From positions 62,001 to 126,000 of the forward strand of contig NZ_JAUHLI010000001.1 of the NCBI RefSeq assembly GCF_036325985.1: 64,000 nucleotides of DNA, written 5' to 3'. Both the position numbers and the translations under genes were made by a program. This stretch comes from Alkalimonas cellulosilytica. GTDB taxonomy: Bacteria > Pseudomonadota > Gammaproteobacteria > Enterobacterales > Alteromonadaceae. Below are positions 24,992 through 32,450 of the stretch, one piece after another; position 1 is the stretch's first letter; every line of letters starts with the position of its first letter. The notes below the pieces were generated by a model. It was not told where the DNA came from. It was given only the letters and a program-made list of their open reading frames with translations, and did not search any database.

Positions 24992-26360
24992 TCAAAGACT
25001 CCCCTTGTGCTAAGCCCTGCTGCAAGCTAGGCTCTGGCAAATCGAGCTGTTGTAAACCCAGTTGTTGCAAACGAAGAGAGACCGCCAGCGCATGAGCGGC
25101 CAGTTGCTCGGCTTCAGCCAGGGTCACAATCGCCGGGCCTATTGCTTTCATGCCCGCTGCCGTCAGCTTTTGCACGGTAAAGCGGCGGTAAAAGTCGGTC
25201 AGCGACAAACTGGAAGCGGTTCGGCTGTAACCATAGGTTGGCAGCACATGGTTGGTGCCACTGGCGTAGTCCCCGGCAGACTCCGGTGTCCAGGGACCGA
25301 CAAAGATGCTGGCAGCGCTGGTAAATTGCGGCACCAGGGCATCGTCGTCGTACGTTTGCACAATTAAATGCTCCGGCGCATAGGCATTGGTGACGGCTAC
25401 CGCTGTCGCTAAGTCGGCGGTGCAAATCGCCCGGCTGTGGCTGAGCGCCTGGCGGGCAATATCGGCCCGCGGTAGGATTTTTAGCTGCTGCTCCACTTGC
25501 TGCAGAACTTTGTCGATCAGCGGCTGACTGGGGCTGACCAGCAAGACCTGCGAGTCCGGCCCGTGTTCGGCCTGCGACAGCAAGTCGGCGGCAACAAAGG
25601 CCGGATTGGCGCTGTCATCGGCCAGTACCAGTACTTCGGAAGGCCCGGCCGGCATATCAATCATGGCGCCTTGTGCATCCTGACTGACTTGCTGCTTGGC
25701 TTCGGTGACATAGCGGTTGCCTGGGCCAAAGATTTTATCGACCTTGGGGATGCTTGCTGTGCCATAGGCCAGGGCGGCAATGGCCTGGGCGCCGCCAATG
25801 GTAAAGATTTGCTGAATACCACAAAGGTCAGCGGCATAGACAATTTCCGGGGCGATGTCCGAAGCCGAGGGCCGGCCCGGAGGCGTCACCAGCACGGTGC
25901 GTGGGCAGCCGGCCAGTTGGGCTGGCACACCCAGCATCAGCACGGTGGATGGCAACGGAGCACTGCCACCCGGAATGTACAAGCCTACCGAGCCAATTGG
26001 CCGCTGGCGCAATTCACAGAAGACACCAGGCGTGGTTTCCACCTGAATATCGCTGGGCTGTTGGGCGGCATGAAAACGGCGGATATTGCCATAAGCCAGC
26101 TCAATCGCGGCTTTGCGCTCGGGCTTAAGCTCTGCTATTAAGGCTGCTCGCTGTGCTTGGGACAGCAATAAGGCATTGTCGGCCAGGCCATCAAACTGGG
26201 TGCTCAGACGTTTGAGCGCCGCATCGCCATCGCGGCGTACCTCGGCAATAATGCCTGCCACCGTAGTGGTAAGCCCCGCCGAGTCCGGAAGGCTGGGCCT
26301 GGCCAGAGCGGCGGTTTGTTCGGCAGCACTTAGCTGCTGCCAGTTCAGACACTGCGTCAT
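24981..26360 (-). CDS. hisD: Histidinol dehydrogenase HisD
   Basis: A 459-residue zinc enzyme that oxidises L-histidinol to histidine in the last two steps. The signature region is IDMPAGPSEVLVLADDSANPAFVAADLLSQAEHGPDSQ (about residues 238-275), and the catalytic EHLIVQ segment follows. It is slightly longer than usual because of a Gln/Leu-rich tail (RLQQLGLQQLDLPEP). It starts 3 bases after hisG. Confidence 0.97.
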   Translation of the reverse strand: MTQCLNWQQLSAAEQTAALARPSLPDSAGLTTTVAGIIAEVRRDGDAALKRLSTQFDGLADNALLLSQAQRAALIAELKPERKAAIELAYGNIRRFHAAQQPSDIQVETTPGVFCELRQRPIGSVGLYIPGGSAPLPSTVLMLGVPAQLAGCPRTVLVTPPGRPSASDIAPEIVYAADLCGIQQIFTIGGAQAIAALAYGTASIPKVDKIFGPGNRYVTEAKQQVSQDAQGAMIDMPAGPSEVLVLADDSANPAFVAADLLSQAEHGPDSQVLLVSPSQPLIDKVLQQVEQQLKILPRADIARQALSHSRAICTADLATAVAVTNAYAPEHLIVQTYDDDALVPQFTSAASIFVGPWTPESAGDYASGTNHVLPTYGYSRTASSLSLTDFYRRFTVQKLTAAGMKAIGPAIVTLAEAEQLAAHALAVSLRLQQLGLQQLDLPEPSLQQGLAQGESLNER

Positions 26361-26363
26361 GCC

Positions 26364-27272
26364 TTACTCCATCATCTTCTCTATCGGCAGCACCAAAATG
26401 GAGCTGGCGCCTAAGGATTTTAATTGCTCCATGGTTTCCCAGAACAGGGTTTCACTGCTGACCACATGCACCGCCATCTGATCGTCGTTGCCAGCCAGTG
26501 GCAGCAGGGTGGGGTTTTCCGCACCTGGCAGCAGCGCAATGATGTCGCTCAGTTTGGCTTTGGGCGCATGCAGCATGATGTACTTGCTTTCGTTGGCCTG
26601 CATCACCGCATTGATGCGTGGCATCAGGGTGTTGATCAGCTTTAACTGGGCGGCGTCGGCCAGATCTTTACGCTGAATCAGCACCGCCTTGCTGCGGTAA
26701 ATGACTTCCACTTCTTTCAAGCCGTTGGCTTCCAGGGTTGCGCCTGTTGAAACCAGATCACAGATGGCATCGGCCAGGCCGGCCCGGGGCGCTACTTCGA
26801 CCGACCCTTTTAAGGTAACGATCCTAGCCTGCACTCCTTGCTGCTTCAGGTAACGATTGAGTAGCCGCGGGTAGGTGGTGGCAATGGTTTTGCCGTTCAG
26901 GCTGGCCGGGCCATCGTAGGCCGACTCTTGCTGCACGGCGATGGATAAGCGGCAGCCGCCGAAATTGAGCCGGCTTAGCACCGCATAATCACAGGGCTCG
27001 TTATCCAGCTGGCGCTGCAAGGACTCTTCTTCCAGCACGTTTTCGCCGACAATGCCCAGATCGCAGACACCATCCATCACCAGGCCAGGGATGTCGTCGT
27101 CACGAACCCGCAGGATATCAATGGCCATGTTTTCAACATGCGCAATCAAGCGCTGCTCACGTAAATTAATTTTCAGGCCGCAGCTGCCAAGCAGTGCCTG
27201 AGATTCCTGCGACAGGCGACCGGATTTTTGCATCGCAATGCGCAGGCGGTTGGAATTTTGGTTAAACGTCAT
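26364..27272 (-). CDS. hisG: ATP phosphoribosyltransferase HisG
   Basis: A 302-residue long-form HisG, the committed and histidine-inhibited step of the pathway. Motifs seen are RLRIAMQKSGRLS at the start, GVCDLGIVGENVLEE and the PRPP-binding DLVSTGATLEANGL. The C-terminal 80 residues are the regulatory ACT-like domain (HAPKAKLSDIIALLPGAENPT). The start codon has CGGAGT upstream and lies just after the attenuator hairpin, so transcription of the whole operon depends on reading through it. Confidence 0.97.
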   Translation of the reverse strand: MTFNQNSNRLRIAMQKSGRLSQESQALLGSCGLKINLREQRLIAHVENMAIDILRVRDDDIPGLVMDGVCDLGIVGENVLEEESLQRQLDNEPCDYAVLSRLNFGGCRLSIAVQQESAYDGPASLNGKTIATTYPRLLNRYLKQQGVQARIVTLKGSVEVAPRAGLADAICDLVSTGATLEANGLKEVEVIYRSKAVLIQRKDLADAAQLKLINTLMPRINAVMQANESKYIMLHAPKAKLSDIIALLPGAENPTLLPLAGNDDQMAVHVVSSETLFWETMEQLKSLGASSILVLPIEKMME

Positions 27273-27295
27273 GCTGGTACTCCGAAATCAATAAG

Positions 27296-27324
27296 AAAAA
27301 ACCCCGGGCTCTCCCGGGGTTTTT
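27296..27324 (-). terminator. Attenuator terminator of the his operon
   Basis: On the minus strand AAAAACCCCGGG and CCCGGGGTTTTT (27313-27324 and 27297-27308) form a perfect 12-base stem with a four-base loop, ending in a U-run. It lies 54 bases after the leader peptide stop and 24 bases before hisG, the position of the classical his attenuator. Confidence 0.93.
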
Positions 27325-27377
27325 GCAAGCTGCCACCGGAGGAACCAAACATCAGCCCTCCGACAAAGCCGGATGGC

Positions 27378-27419
27378 TTAGTAATGATGATGGTGGTGGT
27401 GAATGAGATTCATGCTCAT
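27378..27419 (-). CDS. hisL: his operon leader peptide HisL
   Basis: A 13-residue peptide MSMNLIHHHHHHY on the minus strand, with six consecutive His codons (CAC, CAC, CAC, CAT, CAT, CAT at 27384-27401). It lies upstream of a strong terminator and hisG. When charged tRNA-His is scarce the ribosome should stall on the His run and let an antiterminator form. E. coli HisL has seven His. The ATG could be 27419 or 27413; neither has a strong ribosome site. Confidence 0.93.
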   Translation of the reverse strand: MSMNLIHHHHHHY

Positions 27420-27730
27420 CGCTTGCTCTTTGTTGTCTGGCTTTAATGTTATACAACTTATCGTATTGCGTGGATGCTGACAAGTTGTTTTTAAAATCCA
27501 AAGAAGGCCCTTATTCATGTTAAGCTATTGATTATACGAATTAACTGATTCCGTTTGGTTTTCTGGTCATAAAAAATTCATGCTTTATCAGCGCTAAAAC
27601 CCATTAGGTGCGGTTAAATTTTGGTCATGTTGTATAGTCATTGGGATTCTCACGGCTGGCGGGGTTGATTTTGTATACAATATTCTTTATTGTCTGGTGA
27701 GCTAAAACACTTTATGAGATACCAACGAAA
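27420..27730. promoter_or_regulatory. Divergent control region between hisL and the S9 peptidase gene
   Basis: This 311-base non-coding gap must hold the his promoter (minus strand; TATAAC at 27448-27453 is the best -10, without a good -35) and the peptidase promoter (plus strand, listed separately). It is AT-rich. Apart from the GntR-type palindrome and two related TTGTATA sequences at 27448-27457 and 27631-27637 I see no genes or strong hairpins in it. Confidence 0.5.
27665..27693 (+). promoter_or_regulatory. Promoter with GntR-type operator before the S9 peptidase gene
   Basis: TTGATT (27665-27670) and TATTGT (27688-27693) are spaced by 17 bases. The spacer begins with the perfect 10-base palindrome TTGTATACAA (27671-27680). 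The Bacillus gluconate repressor GntR, also of the FCD subfamily, binds ATACTTGTATACAAGTAT, with the same core. The GntR/FCD gene two positions downstream is the obvious candidate regulator. Confidence 0.6.
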
Positions 27731-30037
27731 ATGAAAGCTACTCACTTGCAAAGCACCAAGATGCTCATTCGTGTGTTAAGCACAGCTCTGTTTTGTATGG
27801 TGCTGCCTGCTCAAGCGGCACCGGATCGAGCCAGTATCGAGCAGGCACTGGACTTACGGCAGCAGTGGCTGCCATTAACCCGAGATCTAATGCAGGCGCC
27901 AGCCTGGACCGCCGATGGACAGGCATTTTACTACCAACTGAGCGTGGAAGGAGGCTTTCAGTTTTTCCGCCAGTCACTTAAACATGGGCATACTGAACTG
28001 GCGTTTGATCACCAGCAGATCGCTGCTGGCCTGGCTGCTGCCAGTGCCACTGAGGTGTCGGCGTTGCAGTTGCCTTTTGGCAGTTTTCGATACAGCAGCG
28101 ATGAAAGCGCCATTCAATTTTATGCACTGGATGCCCAGTGGCGCTGTGAGTTAAGCCAGCCCGTCTGCAGCCAGCTGGATTCAAAACAGCGCCCCAAAGC
28201 CTTTGGCGTGGTGCGGGATCTGCAAGTGCCCGCCAGCACCATGCCGGTGCTCTCCCCGGATGGCCGCTATCAAGCTATCATCCACCACCACAACCTGCAG
28301 GTGCTGGATAGTGCTGGTCAGCTGCTGCTAAGCACTGACGATGGCCATGCCGATCACTTTTACGATGTCGACTCCATCAGCTGGGCACCGGACAGTTCGG
28401 CGCTGCTGCTGGTCAGGGTGCAGCCTGGTACAGCCCGCTATGTCACCCGGGTATTGGCGGCACCCGAGGATCAACTGGAGCCTAAAGTGATTCAGCAGCT
28501 GTACCCAAAGCCCGGTGATGCCGTGGATGTTGATCAGCCGGTGCTGGTAAAGCTGCAAGCAAAAACCGTAACGCCGATTGAAAATGCACTCTTTGCCAAC
28601 CCCTACCGGATTGATCAGCTGGCATGGCAGCAGGATAGCAGTGCCTTTACCTTTCGCTACACCGAGCGCGGTCATCAGCGGATGCGGATTATCCGCGTCG
28701 ACGCTGCAACCGAGAAAGCAACTGCTTTGGTCACGGAAGACAGCCCCACCTTTGTTAATTTATGGGCAGCCTTTCATCAGCCCTTGCAGCACGGCGAGCA
28801 GGGCGTGGTCTGGCTATCGGAACGCGATGGCTGGGCACATTTGTACCGTACGGACAGGAGTGGCAAGCAGCTACAGCAACTGACCAGTGGCAACTGGCGG
28901 GTGCGTCAGGTGCTGGCGGTTGATGAAAACGCTGGCCAGATCTGGTTTACCGCCAGTGGCTATTATCCAGAGCAGGATCCCTACTACGAGCAGCTGTTTC
29001 GGGTTGATTTGGCTGGCGGCAATCTGACAGCCCTGACAGAGCGCAATGCCCATCATGACGTCGTACTTTCTCCGGATCACAAACACTACATTGTGCGCTA
29101 CTCGCGGGTGGATTTGCCCTATGTGGCAGAGCTGCGCCAAAGCAGTGATGGGGCTTTGGTCCGCACCCTGGCTCAGGCCGATATCAGCCGGTTGACCGCA
29201 GCCGGCTTTCGGCCGCCACAGCCGTTTGTTGCTAAAGGTCGGGATGGGGTCACTGATATCTGGGGCTTGATCGTCAAACCGCAAAATTTTGATCCGGAAA
29301 AAAGCTACCCGGTGATTGAAAATATCTACGCCGGCCCGCACGACAGCTTTGTGCCCAAGAGCTTCTGGCCCTTTGGCTTTCATGCCGGTGGCGATAAAGT
29401 GATTGGCATGCAGGCACTGGCCGATCTGGGTTTTATTGTGGTGCAAATCGATGGCATGGGCACCGCCAACCGCTCCAAGGCTTTCCACGATGTGGCCTGG
29501 CAAGATTTAGTGGACTCAGGCTTTCCCGATCGCATCTTATGGCATCAGGCGGCAGCAGATAGCTTTCCCTGGTACAGCATCGGGGGTGGCATTGGCATTT
29601 ACGGCGCTTCGGCTGGCGGTCAGAGCACGGTCGCTGCTTTGCTGTTTCATCCGGATTTTTACCGGGTCGGTGTGGCCTATGCCGGTTGTTACGATAACCG
29701 GATGGATAAAATCAGCTGGAATGAGCAATGGTTAGGCTATCCGGTGGGTCCCCAGTATGCCGCTTCATCGGTGGTGGAGCAGGCGCATTTGCTGCAAGGG
29801 CAGCTGCTGATTATCAACGGCGAGCAGGACAGCAATGTAGATCCGGCCTCGACCATGCAATTGGTGGATGCACTGATCCGGGCCGATAAAGACTTTGATT
29901 TGCTCATCGTTCCGGGCGGCGAGCATTCTGTTGGGCGATCAACAGGCCCGATCCGTTATGTACAGCGTCGTCAGTTTGATTTCTTTATCCGGCACCTGCA
30001 AGGTTCTGCCACGCCGGATTGGAACCGGGTACAGTAA
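27731..30037 (+). CDS. S9 family dipeptidyl-peptidase IV-like serine peptidase
   Basis: A 768-residue exported serine peptidase. A signal peptide ending PAQA is followed by an eight-bladed propeller region (WAPDSSALLLVRV, WQQDSSAFTFRYTE) and, from about residue 510, the alpha/beta-hydrolase domain. The catalytic triad is Ser in GIYGASAGGQS, Asp in NGEQDSNVD and His in VPGGEHSVGR. DPP-IV-type enzymes remove dipeptides, often X-Pro, from peptide N-termini in the periplasm. The first ATG gives a long n-region; ATG 27761 gives a more usual signal peptide. Together with the M24 peptidase two genes on and the GntR regulator it forms a peptide-degradation unit. Confidence 0.88.
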   Translation: MKATHLQSTKMLIRVLSTALFCMVLPAQAAPDRASIEQALDLRQQWLPLTRDLMQAPAWTADGQAFYYQLSVEGGFQFFRQSLKHGHTELAFDHQQIAAGLAAASATEVSALQLPFGSFRYSSDESAIQFYALDAQWRCELSQPVCSQLDSKQRPKAFGVVRDLQVPASTMPVLSPDGRYQAIIHHHNLQVLDSAGQLLLSTDDGHADHFYDVDSISWAPDSSALLLVRVQPGTARYVTRVLAAPEDQLEPKVIQQLYPKPGDAVDVDQPVLVKLQAKTVTPIENALFANPYRIDQLAWQQDSSAFTFRYTERGHQRMRIIRVDAATEKATALVTEDSPTFVNLWAAFHQPLQHGEQGVVWLSERDGWAHLYRTDRSGKQLQQLTSGNWRVRQVLAVDENAGQIWFTASGYYPEQDPYYEQLFRVDLAGGNLTALTERNAHHDVVLSPDHKHYIVRYSRVDLPYVAELRQSSDGALVRTLAQADISRLTAAGFRPPQPFVAKGRDGVTDIWGLIVKPQNFDPEKSYPVIENIYAGPHDSFVPKSFWPFGFHAGGDKVIGMQALADLGFIVVQIDGMGTANRSKAFHDVAWQDLVDSGFPDRILWHQAAADSFPWYSIGGGIGIYGASAGGQSTVAALLFHPDFYRVGVAYAGCYDNRMDKISWNEQWLGYPVGPQYAASSVVEQAHLLQGQLLIINGEQDSNVDPASTMQLVDALIRADKDFDLLIVPGGEHSVGRSTGPIRYVQRRQFDFFIRHLQGSATPDWNRVQ

Positions 30038-30094
30038 TGTTGAAGCAGTCACTTCGCTAACAGGTATATCTATTTCGTAGCAGATGAGGGTGAT

Positions 30095-30748
30095 ATGTCC
30101 TTAGAGTTCAAAACCCGTACCCAGGTTGTATTGGAAGAAATTCGCAACCGAATTTTAAGCGGAAAAATTAAGGCTGGAGAACCGCTTAGACAGGCCGCAC
30201 TGGCAGAAGATTTAAATGTAAGCCGTATTCCAATCCGGGAGGCATTACTTCAACTCGAAGCTGAAGGTTTGGTTGTTTTTGAGCCTCACAAGGGGGCTAC
30301 AGTAACCGAGCTTTCAACAACGCAGGTCATGGAGTTGTTTGAGCTACGGGCTTTGCTGGAAACTGAGTTATTGCGATTGGCAATACCAAAGTTGACTGAA
30401 GCACAATTGGCCGAAAGTGAGCATATTTTACGGCAAATGACTCTAGCCTATCAGATGGTCGATACTTCTGGTAGTTGGAGTGAGCTGAATAAGCGTTTTC
30501 ATTTAAGTTTGTACCTGGCAGCAGAGCGGCCAATGATGTTTGAAATTGTCCAGAACCTCAACAAGAACACAGATCGGTACATCAGGTTACATTTACTGCT
30601 GGCTGGTGGCGTCACTAAATCAGATCCAGAGCACTTAACATTGTTAACGCTATGCAGGCAAAAGAATGTTGAGCAAGCTTGCATTTGGCTGCGCCAGCAC
30701 ATTTTAGGAGCAGCCAGTGAAATTATTGAGCTGGTTAAGCAGCAATAA
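30095..30748 (+). CDS. GntR family regulator, FCD subfamily
   Basis: A 217-residue DNA-binding protein. The winged helix (residues 8-72) has QAALAEDLNVSRIPIREALL and LEAEGLV, typical of GntR; the C-terminal all-helical FCD ligand domain (80-210) has MELFELRALLETELLRL and the His/Asp-type metal positions usual in the fold. It lies between two peptidase genes, 57 bases after the S9 gene, and a matching palindrome lies in the S9 promoter, so it probably controls this set in response to a peptide, amino acid or carboxylate. The ligand is unknown. Confidence 0.9.
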   Translation: MSLEFKTRTQVVLEEIRNRILSGKIKAGEPLRQAALAEDLNVSRIPIREALLQLEAEGLVVFEPHKGATVTELSTTQVMELFELRALLETELLRLAIPKLTEAQLAESEHILRQMTLAYQMVDTSGSWSELNKRFHLSLYLAAERPMMFEIVQNLNKNTDRYIRLHLLLAGGVTKSDPEHLTLLTLCRQKNVEQACIWLRQHILGAASEIIELVKQQ

Positions 30749-30760
30749 CATGGAGTGGTA

Positions 30761-30784
30761 TTTTCCTTACCGCTTTAAGGAAAA
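30761..30784 (+). other. Hairpin between gntR and the M24 peptidase gene
   Basis: TTTTCCTTA (30761-30769) and TAAGGAAAA (30776-30784) form a perfect 9-base stem with a 6-base loop, ending just before the ribosome site CAGGAG of the M24 gene. It lacks a following T-run, so it is an intercistronic hairpin rather than a normal terminator. Confidence 0.55.
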
Positions 30785-30798
30785 GAACAGGAGTCACT

Positions 30799-32007
30799 AT
30801 GGCAAACGGCATCGGTGGAACAAGTATAGAAGAAGCTTTGAATACTTTACATGATATGGCTGCCTCGCTAGCACCTATCGAAGTGAAAGAGTACCAACAA
30901 CGGCTGGATAACGCCCTGAGCCTGATGCAGCAGCATCAGCTGGATGCGGTGTTGCTAAACGCCGGCACCAACCTGCGTTATTTTACTGGGATCGACTGGT
31001 ATGCCAGTGAGCGGCTGGTGGCCGCCTTGCTGCTGCGTGATGGCCGTTTGCTCTATGTACTGCCGCATTTTGAGATTGGCAGCATTCAGCCCAGGATGCA
31101 GCTTGAAGGCGAGATCCTAAGCTGGCAGGAGCACGAAAATCCATACCAGCTCTGTGCCGATGCCATCATGGCTTTGGCCGGCGAGCAGGCCCGGCTGGCG
31201 ATTGATGAAAGTGCGCAGTTTTTTATTGCGGATGGTATCCAACAGGTGGCGGCCAGCTTTCAGCTGAGCAATGCCAAAGTGGTCACTGCTGGCTGTCGGA
31301 TGCAAAAATCCACTGCCGAGCTTGCGCTGATGCAGCGGGCGATGGATATGACGCTGGCGGTGCATCAGGCCACCGCCAGCATGCTCTATCCCGGTATCAG
31401 CACCGCAGAGGTCGAGCGTTTTATCGATCAGGCCCACCGCAAAGTAGGGGCATCGGGCTCGTATTTTTGCATTGTGCTGTTTGGCAGTGATACGGCTTAC
31501 CCGCATGGCGTGGCTCATCCGAAAACGCTGGAAGTGGGGGATATGGTACTGATTGACACCGGTTGCCGTTTGCACGGCTATCTGTCGGACATTACCCGCA
31601 GCTATGTCTTTGGGGAAGCCACGGCCAAACAGCGTGCGGTCTGGCAGCATGAAAAAAATGCCCAACTGGCCGCTTTTGCCGCAGCCACACCAGGTACGGC
31701 TTGCCAGCAGGTCGACCGGGCTGCCAGAGCCTACTTGCAACAGCAGGGCTATGGGCCCGATTATCAGTTGCCAGGCTTGCCGCATCGCACCGGTCATGGC
31801 ATTGGGCTGGATATTCATGAATGGCCCTACCTGGTTGAAGGCAACAGCACGTCACTGGCAACCGGTATGTGCTTTAGCAATGAACCCATGCTGGTGCTGC
31901 CTGGTGAGTTTGGTGTGCGGCTGGAAGATCATTTCTACATGGCCGAACATGGCCCGGTCTGGTTTACCGAGCCGGCGCACAGCATCGACAATCCGTTTGG
32001 TGTTTGA
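30799..32007 (+). CDS. M24 family Xaa-Pro peptidase
   Basis: A 402-residue cytoplasmic metallopeptidase with a creatinase-like N-terminal domain (residues 30-165) and a pita-bread catalytic domain. The five metal ligands are visible: Asp in VLIDTGC, Asp in YLSDITRS, His in HRTGHGIG, Glu in SNEPMLV and Glu in RLEDHF. Such enzymes cleave X-Pro dipeptides or the N-terminal residue before proline, and would use the products of the S9 enzyme upstream. It has a CAGGAG ribosome site and probably shares the gntR transcript. Confidence 0.9.
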   Translation: MANGIGGTSIEEALNTLHDMAASLAPIEVKEYQQRLDNALSLMQQHQLDAVLLNAGTNLRYFTGIDWYASERLVAALLLRDGRLLYVLPHFEIGSIQPRMQLEGEILSWQEHENPYQLCADAIMALAGEQARLAIDESAQFFIADGIQQVAASFQLSNAKVVTAGCRMQKSTAELALMQRAMDMTLAVHQATASMLYPGISTAEVERFIDQAHRKVGASGSYFCIVLFGSDTAYPHGVAHPKTLEVGDMVLIDTGCRLHGYLSDITRSYVFGEATAKQRAVWQHEKNAQLAAFAAATPGTACQQVDRAARAYLQQQGYGPDYQLPGLPHRTGHGIGLDIHEWPYLVEGNSTSLATGMCFSNEPMLVLPGEFGVRLEDHFYMAEHGPVWFTEPAHSIDNPFGV

Positions 32008-32043
32008 GCCTCCGGAACCAATGGCTTGGTTGTCCTGTCTTAA

Positions 32044-32126
32044 CTTAAGCAACAGTCGATTGAGGGCTGTTGCTTAGGTTGTTGCTTAAGCTTTGTGCTT
32101 TGTTGCCGATAACAAGCTAAGCTTGT
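32044..32126 (+). other. Alternative hairpins in the leader of the 80-aa gene
   Basis: TAAGCAACAG (32046-32055) can pair perfectly with CTGTTGCTTA (32067-32076), or CTTAAGCAACA (32044-32054) with TGTTGCTTAAG (32080-32090); the two pairings exclude each other. A further hairpin ACAAGC/GCTTGT follows at 32112-32126. The first could end the M24 transcript inefficiently; no T-run follows it. Confidence 0.45.
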
Positions 32127-32152
32127 AACGATTTTATCAACGGAGGCGGGCA

Positions 32153-32395
32153 ATGGATGTCATTATTCCATTTTTGCAGCGCACCCCGGGTACGCCTGTC
32201 GAGCAGGAGCCCAGGGTAGTCCCGCCTGTGTTTAAAGAAGCCCGGTTAACTCCACTGAAAAAGGAACGTGATCAGCGTGATGAGCGCTATGGCGGCAACA
32301 AACGCCAGGCCCGCAGCCTGCCCGAAGCGCCGGAAACCACACCGGAAGAGCAACAAACCGTCGACGAGGACGGCCATGTCGATATCTATATCTAA
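32153..32395 (+). CDS. Small hypothetical protein, 80 aa
   Basis: An 80-residue, highly charged and proline-rich protein (FLQRTPGTPVEQEP, KKERDQRDERYGGNKRQARS) ending in an acidic tail with VDEDGHVDIYI. It has an excellent ribosome site (GGAGG nine bases before ATG), which argues that it is real. Probably disordered; no signal or membrane segment. I do not recognise the family. It precedes yoaA by 55 bases. Confidence 0.7.
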   Translation: MDVIIPFLQRTPGTPVEQEPRVVPPVFKEARLTPLKKERDQRDERYGGNKRQARSLPEAPETTPEEQQTVDEDGHVDIYI

Positions 32396-32450
32396 GCCTT
32401 TTCTGCTACCATAGCGCCACAAAATTATCGTTACCTTGGTTAAGGCAGGC

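Noticed and set aside
27384..27401. Six consecutive His codons, resembling an engineered His tag
   Set aside because: It is in a 13-codon leader frame directly before a terminator and hisG, uses mixed CAC/CAT codons and has no vector sequence around it; it is the natural his leader peptide.
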